Assembly (NCBI RefSeq): GCF_001440415.1
Contig: NZ_LLYA01000154.1
Location: 46,400 to 110,399, forward strand
DNA length: 64,000 nt
DNA from: Bradyrhizobium retamae
GTDB taxonomy: Bacteria > Pseudomonadota > Alphaproteobacteria > Rhizobiales > Xanthobacteraceae
Direction: 5' to 3'
Below, piece by piece: positions 44,701 to 52,461 of this stretch (the stretch's first letter is position 1; the number at the start of each line of letters is the position of its first letter). The position numbers and the translations under genes were made by a program. The notes under the pieces were generated by a model. That model was not told the origin of the DNA. It saw nothing but the letters and a program-made list of their open reading frames with translations, and made no database searches.

Positions 44701-46956
44701 GAACAGCGGCTTGATGCCGATCAGGGCCGCGGTCGGCGCCACGGGGAGCACCAGCTTGCGCTCGACCGCGCGGCCGCCGGTCTCCACCATCCGGATGAAG
44801 ATCTGCGCCTCCTGCGGCTGGGTCGAGGTCGGCGTCTTCGCCAGCGACACCGGGAAGGTCGCGACACCATTGGCGTCGGCCTCCGGCAGGTTCTCGATCG
44901 GGGTGCGCTCGTTGGAAGCGGTTTCCTCGTCCTTCACGCCGAACTGATAGCCGGGATAGCCTGGGCGCCCGGAGGCCGCGGGGGCGACCAGCATGTCGCC
45001 TTCGAGCTGCAGGCCCGACGCCGGGGCACCATAAAGGAACTTGCCAGCGACCTTCAGTTCAACCGGGGTCTCAGCCTTGATCACCTTCTCCTTGGCCGAA
45101 ACGTCGAATTCGATCCGTTCGGGGATGTAGTCCTCGACCATGAAGGTGGTTTCGCCGACGGACGAGCTTTTGGGGTCGGTAAAGGCGCGCACCCGCCAGG
45201 TCCCGGTCGGGACCGCCGAATTGAGCGGCACGGCCAAGGAGCGGCCGCCCGCGCCTTGGTCGGGGAGCTGGGCGCGGCGGAATTCGACGCCGTCCGGCCG
45301 CTCGATCACCAGCGTCAGCGGCCCGCCGGCCATGGCGTTGCCCTGCCCGTCGCGCAGCAGCGCGGTCAGGTAGACGGTCTCGTTCGACCGGTAGACGCCG
45401 CGCTCGGCATAGACGAAGGCGTCGGCTCCAGGCGGCACGATGCGCCCTGACACGCCGCGGTCGGTGAGGTCGAAGGCATTGGTCTTCAGGCTGAGGAAGG
45501 CGTAGTCCGTCTTCTCGCTCATCACCGTCAGCAACGCCGGCGAGAGCCCGCCCTCGCCGCGCGCAAGCCCCGCCTCGAACAGCACGTGCCCGGCATCATC
45601 AGTCTTGCGCGTGGCCAGGATCTCGTTGTTACGCGCGACCAGGCGCACCTCGGCCTTGGCGACCGGGTCGGTCGAAGCCAGCGAATTGACGAAGACATGG
45701 ACGCCGTCATTGCCGGAAAACGCCGTTAGCCCCAAGTCGGAGACGATGAACCATTGCGTCGCCAGTGTGCCGTCATCGTCGCTGCTGCTGCCCGGGCCCT
45801 TGGCGGCGGCCGTCATTACGTAGACGCCCGGCTGCAAGTCTCCGAGCACCTGGTCGACCGGGAAAGCCGTCACGACGTCCTGGTTCAGCGTCGAGGCGGT
45901 GGCGAGCTCGCCGGACCAGACCTTGACGCCGCGCTCATTGCCGAGATCGGAGAGCTGATAGCTGGAGAGCGTCTTCTGAAAATCGCTGTCGACCACCGTG
46001 TTGATCAGGTTACGGTCGCCGATCCGGAACACGTCGACATTTACCGAGGGCGTATTGACGCTGACCAGCGGAATGCCGCGCTGGCCGGTGCGCGGCAGCA
46101 CATAGGCGCGGCCGGTGAAGCGCACGAACGGCTTGCGGTCGCGGACGTAGATGTTGAACGCGGCCGATTTCGGCAGGCTCTCCTTCACCGTGGACGGCAG
46201 GCCGGCGCGCAGATTGATGTTGTAGCGCTCGCCATGCTTCAGCCCGTCGACGCAGAGTTGCTTGCCCTCTGATGTCAGCGCCGGCTTGTCGGTGCCGGCC
46301 AGCGCCACGAAGGGCGCGAAATCGACCCGCTTGGCGAGGTCTTCGGAGAACTGGAAACAGGCGCGCGGCGAGGCGCCGTCGGAATCCACGGTATAGTCGA
46401 GCAGCCGGAAGCCGTGCTGATCCCGCATCTTCTCATACTGCCCGCGGACCTCGGCGACCTCGCGCATGTCGAGCGACAGCCGCAACGCATCCAGTGCCGG
46501 GCGCCACAGCTTGCGCTCGGACATCGCCCTGCCGAGCACGGCCAGCGCATCAGCTTCCTCGGCCTGGTTGCCGGCGCGTTGATAGGCGATGTAGGCCGCG
46601 GTCGAGGCGCGCTCGTAGAGGAAGGTCTGTTCGCTGGAGCTGGCGGCGCGGATCTGGAAGATGGTCTTGGCAAGCCTCAGCCAGTTGGCGCTATCTTCCG
46701 GCGTGGTGGCTGCGATCTGGCCGAGGATCTGCAGGCCCACCCGGAAGTCAGAACGCTTGAAGGCGGCGTCGGCGTCGTTACGCAGCGTCGCAGAGGATTT
46801 CGCCACCGGCCCCGCCTCGTTCTTGATCTGGGCCTCCAGCTTCACGGCCGAATCGGCCAGCTCATCTCGCTTGAATGCCTTGTCCGCGGCCCCCGCCGCC
46901 GCCAGGCCAAGCGCCAGCGTGGCGCAAATCACTGTAGCGCGAACCAAACCGATCAT
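41743..46956 (-). CDS. Bacterial alpha-2-macroglobulin, thioester type
   Basis: A 1737-residue periplasmic protease trap. It has a signal peptide (VICATLALGLAAAGAADK) with no lipobox, a helical TPR-like N-terminal extension (residues about 50-170), the macroglobulin-like beta domains, and the thioester motif YPHGCSEQ with the reactive cysteine at residue 1289, in the alpha-toroid thioester domain. Many homologues are lipoproteins; this one is not. ATG 46956 has GGAG six bases upstream. It is coupled to pbpC, consistent with the view that the pair defends and repairs the envelope when proteases break in. Confidence 0.93.
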   Translation of the reverse strand: MIGLVRATVICATLALGLAAAGAADKAFKRDELADSAVKLEAQIKNEAGPVAKSSATLRNDADAAFKRSDFRVGLQILGQIAATTPEDSANWLRLAKTIFQIRAASSSEQTFLYERASTAAYIAYQRAGNQAEEADALAVLGRAMSERKLWRPALDALRLSLDMREVAEVRGQYEKMRDQHGFRLLDYTVDSDGASPRACFQFSEDLAKRVDFAPFVALAGTDKPALTSEGKQLCVDGLKHGERYNINLRAGLPSTVKESLPKSAAFNIYVRDRKPFVRFTGRAYVLPRTGQRGIPLVSVNTPSVNVDVFRIGDRNLINTVVDSDFQKTLSSYQLSDLGNERGVKVWSGELATASTLNQDVVTAFPVDQVLGDLQPGVYVMTAAAKGPGSSSDDDGTLATQWFIVSDLGLTAFSGNDGVHVFVNSLASTDPVAKAEVRLVARNNEILATRKTDDAGHVLFEAGLARGEGGLSPALLTVMSEKTDYAFLSLKTNAFDLTDRGVSGRIVPPGADAFVYAERGVYRSNETVYLTALLRDGQGNAMAGGPLTLVIERPDGVEFRRAQLPDQGAGGRSLAVPLNSAVPTGTWRVRAFTDPKSSSVGETTFMVEDYIPERIEFDVSAKEKVIKAETPVELKVAGKFLYGAPASGLQLEGDMLVAPAASGRPGYPGYQFGVKDEETASNERTPIENLPEADANGVATFPVSLAKTPTSTQPQEAQIFIRMVETGGRAVERKLVLPVAPTAALIGIKPLFGDKSVAEGDKAEFDVVFVSPDGKQLSRDGLRYELLKMESRYQWYRQNSSWEYEPVKSTKRVADGDLTLTSDKAARVSVAPEPGRYRLDVKSNEADGPITSVQFDVGWYSDGSADTPDLLETSIDKPEYASGDTMVVSVNARTTGKLTVNVLGDRLLTTQTVDVKEGTQQVKLMVGKDWGTGAYVLATLRRPLDAAASRMPGRAIGLKWFGIDKKARTLQVALSPPPLVRPGTSLKIPVKLGGLNPGEDAKIVVAAVDVGILNLTNYKPPAPDDYYLGQRRLTAEIRDLYGQLIDGMQGTRGQIRTGGDSAGAEMQGSPPTQKPLALYSGIVAVGADGTAEISFDIPEFAGTARVMAVAWNATKLGRATIDVTVRDPVVLTATLPRFLLNGDKGTMSFDLDNVEGAPGDYSINVKTSGPVKLTGNPTTTVKLAAKQRTSMSLALDAGGAGTANLDVDIKGPNGLTLARHYALDVKAATQVLARRSIRTLAKGESLTLTPDMFSDLVSGTGSVSLSVSLSTALDAATILKALDRYPHGCSEQITSRAMPLLYVNDLAAGAHLAMDTAVDQRIKDAIERLLARQGSNGSFGLWSAGGEDAWLDAYVTDFLTRAREKGFAVPDVLFKNALDRIRNSVVNANEPEKDGGRDLAYGLYVLARNGAAPIGDLRYLADTKLSNLATPIAKSQLAAALALVGDKTRAERAYAAALDALAPKPVIEFGRVDYGSALRDAAALVSLASEGNAPRATLTQAVQRVEAARGLTPYTSTQENAWMVLAARALSKETLALDIDGSPVKAAVYRSYKAEAVAGKPVKITNTGDAPVQAVVSVSGSPVTPEPAASNGFKIERNYFTLDGKPADVTKAKQNDRFAVVLKITEAKPERGHIMVADYLPAGLEIDNPRLVSSGDSGTLDWIEDGEEPEHTEFRDDRFTAAIERASDDQSVFTVAYIVRAVSPGKYVLPQAYVEDMYNPSRYGRTGTGSVEVRPAK

Positions 46957-47265
46957 GATGGGCTCCTTGCCGCGGACAGATGCCGCGTAACGACCAAAAA
47001 AGGCGCGAAAAGGTGACGGACTGATGGCGTCAATATCGGCTTGCGAAAAAGTCGCGTGCATGGCTTAGGCAGTCCAAACGGTCGCGGGCCGTCCCGTAGC
47101 AGACGGGCAGCGGGGAGGCATGTATATTGGGGCAGTCCCGAGGCTACGGCCCGCCGTCTGGCTTTGTCGCACCCTTGAGGAAATCGGTTCGACCGTCTTG
47201 GCGGGAAGGCGGATTTTTCATATTGGCAATGGTAGAAAGGCTCAAGGCGGCGAGCCCGCCCCGAC
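46957..47265. other. Intergenic region between the macroglobulin gene and tRNA-Arg
   Basis: Carries the promoter of the macroglobulin-pbpC pair and, on the other strand, that of the tRNA. Open frames extend into it only as upstream extensions of the macroglobulin gene. No repeat stands out. Confidence 0.4.
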
Positions 47266-47342
47266 GGTCCCATAGCTCAACTGGATAGAGTAACGGATTT
47301 CTACTCCGTGGGTTGCAGGTTCGAATCCTGCTGGGATCGCCA
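47266..47342 (+). tRNA. tRNA-Arg (anticodon UCU)
   Basis: A complete 77-base cloverleaf. The acceptor stem is GGTCCCA with TGGGATC (one G-U pair), the D arm AGCTCAACTGGATAGAGT, the anticodon stem ACGGA/TCCGT with loop TTTCTAC (anticodon TCT, reading AGA), the T loop GGTTCGAATCC, and CCA encoded at 47340-47342. The 3' flank shows no integrase gene within reach, so no integrated element is evident here. Confidence 0.95.
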
Positions 47343-47456
47343 CTACCATTTGGCGCTTTTCCGCAATTTCGACTTCATTCTCGTCTCGGTTGGATTCTCG
47401 GCTTATGATGCCGGCCAGCGATTGCTTCCGTTGCCCTGACAAAGGATGCGGACGTC

Positions 47457-47714
47457 ATGCCAAAAAAGGGAATCACCGGCCACGACGAATGGGTCGTCAC
47501 GGAAGCGCTGGCGACGGCGCTGGTCGCGCTTGAGCAGCTCGAGCCGACCCAGCAATCGCGCCAGCAGATGGACGATATCCGCAAATTGCTGGTGGCCAAC
47601 TGTCAGCCCGGGACCGTCAACCTGCATCTCGCCCAGGCCAAGTGCCGGCTGAACCCCCATGCCGATCGCGCCGTCATCTATCGCGAGTACGGATTTCAGG
47701 ACTGGGAAGTCTGA
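47457..47714 (+). CDS. Hypothetical 85-residue protein
   Basis: A small soluble protein beginning MPKKGITGHDEWVV and ending YREYGFQDWEV. The middle is helical (TEALATALVALEQLEPTQQS). AAGGATG lies about 11 bases upstream. Composition and codon use fit a real gene. I recognise no domain. It lies 115 bases after tRNA-Arg and before a small secreted protein. Confidence 0.6.
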   Translation: MPKKGITGHDEWVVTEALATALVALEQLEPTQQSRQQMDDIRKLLVANCQPGTVNLHLAQAKCRLNPHADRAVIYREYGFQDWEV

Positions 47715-47815
47715 TGGCGAGTGTGCTGGCTGCTGGAATAAGCTCGGAGCGCTGGTGTTCTGTCGTAGGGAGAGGACCGCGACAATTCCGTGCGGAAGGC
47801 TGAGAGGATATTGGG

Positions 47816-48085
47816 ATGAAACTACCGCACGCACCCGCCACGGCGGCTCTGACGATTTTGGCCGCGACGATCGCCCTGCATGCGCCCGCCCGAGCCCAGA
47901 CCTACGATCCGAGCTACCCCGTTTGCCTGCAGGTCTACCAGGGCTTCGTGGACTACTATTTCGAGTGCCACTATCGAACGATGGCGCAGTGTCAGGCGTC
48001 GGCATCGGGCCGCTCCGCGCAATGCGTCGTTAACCCGTACTATGCCGGGCGCGGCAAGCGCCAGAAGCGGTACCAGCCCTATTAA
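47816..48085 (+). CDS. DUF3551 small secreted protein
   Basis: An 89-residue protein with a cleavable signal peptide (LTILAATIALHAPARAQ) and a mature part with the DUF3551 pattern: YPVCLQVY, then FECHYRTMAQCQASASGRSAQCVVNPYY. Four cysteines probably form two disulfides. This family is abundant in Bradyrhizobium and has no known function. AGAGGA lies upstream of the ATG. Confidence 0.85.
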   Translation: MKLPHAPATAALTILAATIALHAPARAQTYDPSYPVCLQVYQGFVDYYFECHYRTMAQCQASASGRSAQCVVNPYYAGRGKRQKRYQPY

Positions 48086-48152
48086 AAATCCGTTCGCCCC
48101 GACGGGGGCGGCGCTTGGCGTGGCTCGCACCTCGCCGCTCCCGCCCCGCTGC

Positions 48153-48428
48153 TCACCAGCCGTAGCTGCCGAGCGCCAGCGGCCTTCGTGGTGCCCTGGC
48201 CGTTCGCGTCGTGTCGGACTGCAGGCAGCGCCGGGCGGCTTCGATCTCGGCATCGCTCGCGCCCTTGCTTCGTGCCCAGTGCTCCGCGGCCGGCGCACTG
48301 TATTTCGCCACGTAGTAGCGCACGACCGGACACGAAATTCGACGCAAGACCCCGGACTGGTCACCCGCAAATCCGGCGCTTGATGTACCCAGACACAGCG
48401 CCAGCACACACATCCAACGTAAGGCCAT
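48153..48428 (-). CDS. Small secreted protein, unknown function
   Basis: A 91-residue protein with a signal peptide (MCVLALCLGTSSAGFAG) and a short mature domain with two cysteines: LRRISCPVVRYYVAKYSAPA and IEAARRCLQ. The mature part looks like a compact helical pair, seen in other Bradyrhizobium secreted proteins. It converges with the DUF3551 gene. I give no function. Confidence 0.7.
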   Translation of the reverse strand: MALRWMCVLALCLGTSSAGFAGDQSGVLRRISCPVVRYYVAKYSAPAAEHWARSKGASDAEIEAARRCLQSDTTRTARAPRRPLALGSYGW

Positions 48429-48687
48429 GTGATTCCCCTCTCTGTGTCAGAGGGCCATGGGTTTCAGCGACGCATCAAGCCCGATTGTGAGTTCCGCCCA
48501 CGGAACGGTCGGAGCTGTGCTTAAGCCGCAACTATTACCGTTGTGCCGGCGCCGCTCCGCCCGATGAACGCGACTTTCTACGATCATTAAAATTGATTGT
48601 TTACGAAAAAGGCCGAACCTGATTGCCGCCCTGGGACAATCCGTTAGCCTCTGCTTGCCAGGGCTGCGTGAACCGTTGGTAGCCGAG

Positions 48688-48939
48688 ATGGAATTCGACC
48701 GCCGATCTGTCGCAAGGACGACGATTTCGAAAAGCGCGTTGCTGTTCTTTGACGCTCAGCGCGGTGTCTTCACCTGCCGCGTTCAGGATGTCACGAATTC
48801 CGGGGCCGGAATTGAACTCCGCGACCTCAACCTGCTGCCTCTGAATTTCGAATTGACCTTCGATAATTTTCACAACATTCGGGAATGCCGCGTGATCTGG
48901 CGGCAAGGCGATTTCGTCGGTGTTGCGTTTCAAAACTGA
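48688..48939 (+). CDS. PilZ-domain protein
   Basis: An 83-residue PilZ-like protein. It begins MEFDRRSVARTT, where RRSVAR is a reduced RxxxR motif, and has DVTNSGAGIELRD in place of the D/NxSxxG motif, then CRVIWRQGDFVGVAF as the last strands. The first arginine motif is less complete than usual, so c-di-GMP binding is uncertain. ATG 48688 is preferred over a TTG at 48655. Confidence 0.75.
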   Translation: MEFDRRSVARTTISKSALLFFDAQRGVFTCRVQDVTNSGAGIELRDLNLLPLNFELTFDNFHNIRECRVIWRQGDFVGVAFQN

Positions 48940-49253
48940 TCGATCTACGACGAGGCGCCATCACGCAGCCGCTGCGCCGACGCGGGCGGCTCACGCGCCA
49001 ACTCGCTCGAAGCCGCTATCGAGGCATATCCTGCAAAGCTCAGAAGTCCTGTCAGGCAGGACCGCAGCGGGCAAAACAGGCTTGAAGACAAAAGACTCTT
49101 AGAGACAAAACAGCCTCGGGGAATGGAACTAACAGCGGGGCTCCGCGTCGAATCCCTGCTTCGGTTCCACCGGCACGCAAGCTAATATCGGGCGAGCCGC
49201 CTTCGCGTATCGTTTGCGGTCGGTTGCTTGGAGTTTGTGACGGGAGTTCGAAC
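48940..49253. other. Intergenic region
   Basis: No gene supported. At 49125 a GGAAC, sixteen bases and CGTC resemble an EcfG general-stress promoter (GGAAC-N16/17-CGTT) with one mismatch, about 105 bases before the next start. Confidence 0.35.
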
Positions 49254-49523
49254 ATGTCCTGGGATCGTCCGTTCGCTCAGCCTGTGCCGCTCCCGAAGGG
49301 GCCGCCAGCGCAAACCCTGCAAGACGCCGCCGACTACATCAGGACCCTTCCTCAGCCCGAACGCGAACGTCAGGAATGGCGGCTTGCCATTCAGATGCTT
49401 GTTGATGCTGCCGAAGATCGTGGGCCCATGCTGTTCGCGCGCATAGGAATTGTCAGAGCCTTTGAGACGAGTATTGAAACGACGCTCGATGCGAAGCCCC
49501 AGGATCCCGCCAAGGCAAGCTGA
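49254..49523 (+). CDS. Hypothetical 89-residue protein
   Basis: A small soluble protein, MSWDRPFAQPVPLPKG at the start, then a helical body (TLQDAADYIRTLPQPERER; WRLAIQMLVDAAED). The ATG has GGGAG seven bases upstream, which decides against the start at 49224. Composition is that of a real gene common in this genus; no function known to me. It might be under general stress control if the imperfect EcfG-like site upstream is real. Confidence 0.7.
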   Translation: MSWDRPFAQPVPLPKGPPAQTLQDAADYIRTLPQPERERQEWRLAIQMLVDAAEDRGPMLFARIGIVRAFETSIETTLDAKPQDPAKAS

Positions 49524-49547
49524 AAGAAGCAAAGCTGAAGGAAGACC

Positions 49548-49581
49548 GTGACGCCGGCATCTAGAGTCAAGTCGGCGTCAC
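49548..49581. terminator. Hairpin between convergent genes
   Basis: GTGACGCCG and CGGCGTCAC pair perfectly over nine bases around a sixteen-base loop, just after the 89-residue protein gene. No T-run follows, so termination is uncertain. Confidence 0.4.
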
Positions 49582-49699
49582 GCAGACAGTGCCTGAGAGC
49601 ATGAAGGACGCTTCAAGCCCGGCATTTCCAAATCGAACGAGAACTCGCGTTCGCAGGCGAAGTGCAAGGCACGCCGCCGCCGGCCGGCCGTAGTCCTGC

Positions 49700-50023
49700 C
49701 TAGGCTACCTTCCTAATTCGAAAATCATCGATCCGCTTGCCGGATTTCAGTTTTGCAGCGAGCCAGCGAGGTGTCTTCCCTCGGCCTGCCCATGTCTCGG
49801 ACGGCCGATCGGGATTCCGGAATTTCGGAACGACCGTCGGATATGGACGCCGCCCTGTCGATGATTTCGTGCGCTCAGCTTCGACCACGCCCTTGAGTTG
49901 CTTCAGGCGATCTTCAAGGAGGCGTTTCTCTGCAAGCAGAGACGTTGCAAGCCTGGCGACTACTTCTTCGTGGAGTGCCCACAGCTCATCCGTGGACATT
50001 GATTTGAAGTCTTTCTGGTTCAC
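49700..50023 (-). CDS. H-NS-like nucleoid-associated protein
   Basis: A 107-residue protein with an N-terminal oligomerisation coiled coil (MSTDELWALHEEVVARL; AEKRLLEDRLKQL) and the C-terminal H-NS DNA-binding domain (PKFRNPDRPSETWAGRG, then TPRWLAAKLKSGKRIDDF). The AT-hook-like TWxGRGxxPRWL core is intact. I chose GTG 50023 (MNQKDFKSMS), which fits relatives; the frame is open to a TTG at 50035. H-NS proteins silence AT-rich foreign DNA, and the 660 bases upstream contain little coding sequence. Confidence 0.88.
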   Translation of the reverse strand: MNQKDFKSMSTDELWALHEEVVARLATSLLAEKRLLEDRLKQLKGVVEAERTKSSTGRRPYPTVVPKFRNPDRPSETWAGRGKTPRWLAAKLKSGKRIDDFRIRKVA

Positions 50024-50695
50024 GACCGTCCCCAATCATGATTCGATGGTTGTCATCGTTGGTTACAAAACATGAATAGAATAAGGCTGATAGAGAACCT
50101 CCTTCGGACAGAAAAGTTCCATCCCTACGGACAGAAAGTTCCATCCCGTGCATCGTGACTTACACAACCATAACGGAATCCGCTTGAAGATGCACCAAGA
50201 AGCTGCGCCAAATTTTTTCTTCGCAGGTTGCAACTGTTGATTGATTCAGGCGCAGGGCCCGCGATGATTTGCCTCTCGTTGACGGTTCCTCATCGCAACT
50301 GCTTCCGACCGAGCTTTGCAGACGATCGGAACCAGCATCGAGGGCGTCGTTAGCAGCTCGCCCGCGACCATCCGTGGCTTTCGTCCGACATTTGGGTGCG
50401 CCCATAATAGCCGAGCGCTCGTCTCCCTGGGGTAGGTGATAGGAGCGGCACCCGGCTATTCGGGCCGCGCGGCGGTGCGCGGCCTGAAGAGGAACTCATT
50501 TATGATTTAAGGGAACTTTAAAAAGTCGTTGAATGATAACCATTTTTTCGGAGTGCAAATCGTGCGCATCAGCACTGGCTTGCCGCGGAACCGAAACCAC
50601 GCAAAACGGACATGAATAACCTGACGTGAGGAAACGTAGCGTCTTCGACACGTTTTCCCCTGTCTTGTGAATCAACGGCCGAGCGCGAGGACCCC
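50024..50695. other. Intergenic region with remnant features
   Basis: Over 650 bases without a convincing gene. It holds the hns promoter, a tandem repeat (50105-50147), and AT-rich stretches such as CATTTATGATTTAAGGGAAC near 50507. An 81-codon minus-strand frame at 50160-50405 has poor codon character. The mixture suggests decayed mobile DNA. Confidence 0.45.
50105..50147. repeat. Two-copy tandem repeat
   Basis: CGGACAGAAAAGTTCCATCC at 50105 is repeated at 50128 as CGGACAGAAAGTTCCATCCC, differing by one A. Repeated short words like this occur at the ends of some insertion sequences (for example IS21-like elements), but no transposase gene is present. Confidence 0.6.
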
Positions 50696-50806
50696 TTGAG
50701 TCCGCCACCACCCGAATTCGATCGCGACGAGGCACTGGTGTGTATGGCGCTGGCGTTCTGCCTGGTCGGTGCCTCGACCAGTATCATCTACCGGCTGCTG
50801 GGTTGA
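50696..50806 (+). CDS. Candidate 36-residue single-span membrane protein
   Basis: A TTG with GAGG five bases upstream starts a 36-codon frame: MSPPPPEFDRDEAL, then a hydrophobic helix (VCMALAFCLVGASTSIIY) and RLLG. The proline-rich acidic N-terminus and a single helix followed by Arg suggest a small inner-membrane protein. Third-position GC is high, as in real genes here. Eleven bases after its stop lies another short frame with a good ribosome binding site. The TTG start is the weak point. Confidence 0.4.
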   Translation: MSPPPPEFDRDEALVCMALAFCLVGASTSIIYRLLG

Positions 50807-50816
50807 GGGGATCCGG

Positions 50817-50903
50817 ATGGATCAGCGAGCCACTGTGCGCATGCCAACGCGCGCGTGGCAGCCTTTGGTGTTGCGACGTGACGGTGCCGATGAAGCGAGG
50901 TAA
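50817..50903 (+). CDS. Candidate 28-residue basic peptide
   Basis: An ATG preceded by GAGGGG at six to seven bases encodes MDQRATVRMPTRAWQPLVLR and eight more residues (RDGADEAR) before TAA. It lies eleven bases after the candidate membrane peptide and 32 bases before a 12-bp hairpin. The ribosome binding site is better than most in the window. Length alone makes it uncertain. Confidence 0.3.
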   Translation: MDQRATVRMPTRAWQPLVLRRDGADEAR

Positions 50904-51233
50904 GCGGCGGCTCGAGTGTTCGCGGTCAGGAGTAGACGAGGCCCGGAGTGCCTAGGAGTCCGGGCCTCGTGGCCTCCAGTGGTAGCGACCGTCGTGATGA
51001 ACGAGCGCCCTGCCCCCCGCTGCAAGCGACGGCGTTATAGATCGGCGTTACGTGCACAGCCAATCCGTACGAGTACGGTGAGCGGGCGCCGCACGGTTCT
51101 GTGTGACAAATTGATCAGCAAAACGCGGCAGCGCGGATCGCACACAATATCCGGGCTGGCGGTCACTGCATTCCGTCCCGCTCTAAAGGCTAGTCTGCGG
51201 CGAGCTACGCCAGGCGCAGCCATTCGCCCGCCT
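50904..51233. other. Intergenic region with hairpin
   Basis: Apart from the hairpin at 50936-50970 no gene or repeat is supported. Frames on both strands are shadows of one another. Confidence 0.4.
50936..50970 (+). terminator. Strong 12-bp hairpin
   Basis: ACGAGGCCCGGA and TCCGGGCCTCGT pair perfectly around an eleven-base loop. There is no T-run, as is common for terminators in this GC-rich group. It lies just after two short candidate genes. Confidence 0.5.
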
Positions 51234-51536
51234 CTACCGCTTATCGAACGGAATATACTGATGATACTCTTTCGGCACCGAGCTCCGATAACGAGCGGGC
51301 ACCGTGCCGCGGTCGATCGAACGGTCGATCTCCTGCTGCCGGGTCATCTTGGCCGGTTTCTTTTTCTTCGGCGCCGCCTTCTCCTTTTCGGCCGCGGCGG
51401 CTTCCGGCGCGGCGGTAGACGACGTTGCCGTTGCGGCAGTGCTGCCACCCGGCGCGTCTTGCGCCAGCGCGACCGCCGGCAGGAGTACGAGAGCCGCCGC
51501 CGACGCGGCCAGCACAAGACGAGACGGCTTCTGCAT
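51234..51536 (-). CDS. Secreted Lys/Ala-rich protein, unknown function
   Basis: A 100-residue protein with a signal peptide (LVLAASAAALVLLPAVALAQ), a low-complexity Ala/Thr/Ser then Lys stretch (AAAAEKEKAAPKKKKPAK), and a conserved-looking tail: MTRQQEIDRSIDRGTVPARY and PKEYHQYIPFDKR. The tail is the probable functional part. ATG 51536 has CGGAG six bases upstream; the longer frame from 51602 lacks a signal at its start. Confidence 0.75.
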   Translation of the reverse strand: MQKPSRLVLAASAAALVLLPAVALAQDAPGGSTAATATSSTAAPEAAAAEKEKAAPKKKKPAKMTRQQEIDRSIDRGTVPARYRSSVPKEYHQYIPFDKR

Positions 51537-51580
51537 GGAAAACTCCGGTTCTGGCCTGCTCCGTTTCCAGCCTGATCCTA

Positions 51581-51829
51581 TTACGTCCGCAACCGTCCGC
51601 ACACCGGGATTTTGGCGAGGCGGACGGGCGTGGACCGGCTATGCTTGACCCGGCTGCAGGTCGTAAAAACGAACGCGAGCCGGCTGCACTGCCAGTCCGG
51701 ACCAAGCGCTGCGCTCAAGACCGGCTCCGGCCTGGACAGGCCGGGCGCAAAGAAACCGATGGCGCAGGCCAGTGAGACTATGGCGGCGGCGAGAACGAGG
51801 TTCTTGCGGGTCCACCAATTGTGCGGCAT
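51581..51829 (-). CDS. Small protein with N-terminal membrane segment
   Basis: An 82-residue protein beginning MPHNWWTRKNLVLAAAIVSL, then CAIGFFAPGL as the rest of a signal anchor. The mature part has two cysteines (DWQCSRLAFVFTTCS), possibly disulfide-linked, and a basic tail. ATG 51829 has GGAG nine bases upstream. It lies 44 bases upstream of the previous minus-strand gene. Function unknown. Confidence 0.65.
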   Translation of the reverse strand: MPHNWWTRKNLVLAAAIVSLACAIGFFAPGLSRPEPVLSAALGPDWQCSRLAFVFTTCSRVKHSRSTPVRLAKIPVCGRLRT

Positions 51830-52024
51830 GGCGGGTCGCTCCTGTTTCGAAAGCCCGGAGCATAAGATCACCCCCCCGCGCTGCTTGTGAACGACTTCAC
51901 ACTACACGGGTTTGTGCGTGAGCCCGATGGACGCGGAAACGGGTATAACTCGCGCAAATCCGTTGCGCGCGCACAGCGCTTGATCGACATTGCCCTCGGG
52001 GCGAGCGCGTGTGCGGGGCGTGCG

Positions 52025-52270
52025 ATGGACGAGCAGGAAACGAGCCAACCGGACTCCGGCAAGCAGGAAGCAAGCTACGACTACCATCGCTACAAGCAAT
52101 TGCTGGCGAAAGCGGTCGACGAGACCAAACGGCTCGAGCTGATCGAGATCATGATCAGGGAAAAAGCCCGCGACAGGCTGGAAGCGCAGCGGATCGCGGA
52201 CCGCGTAGCGATGACCGCGATGACGGTTGCGCGCGTCCTTGGACCCGGGGGCCGACGCGATAATCTCTAG
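52025..52270 (+). CDS. Hypothetical small helical protein
   Basis: An 81-residue soluble protein, MDEQETSQPDSGKQEAS at the start, then one long charged helix (YHRYKQLLAKAVDETKRLEL; MIREKARDRLEAQRIADRVA). I chose ATG 52025; the frame upstream to 51887 has little coding character. It converges with a two-span membrane protein nine bases away. No known domain. Confidence 0.65.
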   Translation: MDEQETSQPDSGKQEASYDYHRYKQLLAKAVDETKRLELIEIMIREKARDRLEAQRIADRVAMTAMTVARVLGPGGRRDNL

Positions 52271-52278
52271 AAGAGCGA

Positions 52279-52461
52279 TCACTTCTCCGAAGCGAGCATC
52301 ACCAGCGAGCCGATCAGCCCGGTCAGCGCACAGGCGAGAAGGCCATATTGAAGGATCGCCAGCGCCCGCCCTGGGACTTCGGTCGCCGTTGCCATCTCGT
52401 AGAGCAGCCAAGCTGACGTAATCCCGCTCATTAGGATCAGTTTGGGCCATTTGCTGCTCAC
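52279..52461 (-). CDS. Small two-span membrane protein
   Basis: A 60-residue protein with two hydrophobic helices (KLILMSGITSAWLLYEMA and YGLLACALTGLIGSLVML) joined by a short polar loop (TATEVPGRALAIL). It ends ASEK. No family is recognised. The size and topology are typical of small uncharacterised inner-membrane proteins. Confidence 0.65.
   Translation of the reverse strand: MSSKWPKLILMSGITSAWLLYEMATATEVPGRALAILQYGLLACALTGLIGSLVMLASEK

Noticed and set aside
47266..47342. tRNA-Arg as attachment site of an integrated element
   Set aside because: No integrase, no direct repeat of the tRNA 3' end in the downstream 6 kb that I could find, and downstream genes look native.
49125..49149. EcfG-type stress promoter before the 89-residue protein
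   Set aside because: One mismatch in the -10 element and no second example nearby; kept only as a note in the intergenic entry.
50160..50405. 81-codon minus-strand frame upstream of hns
   Set aside because: Codon use and composition do not look coding, and no ribosome binding site or domain is visible.
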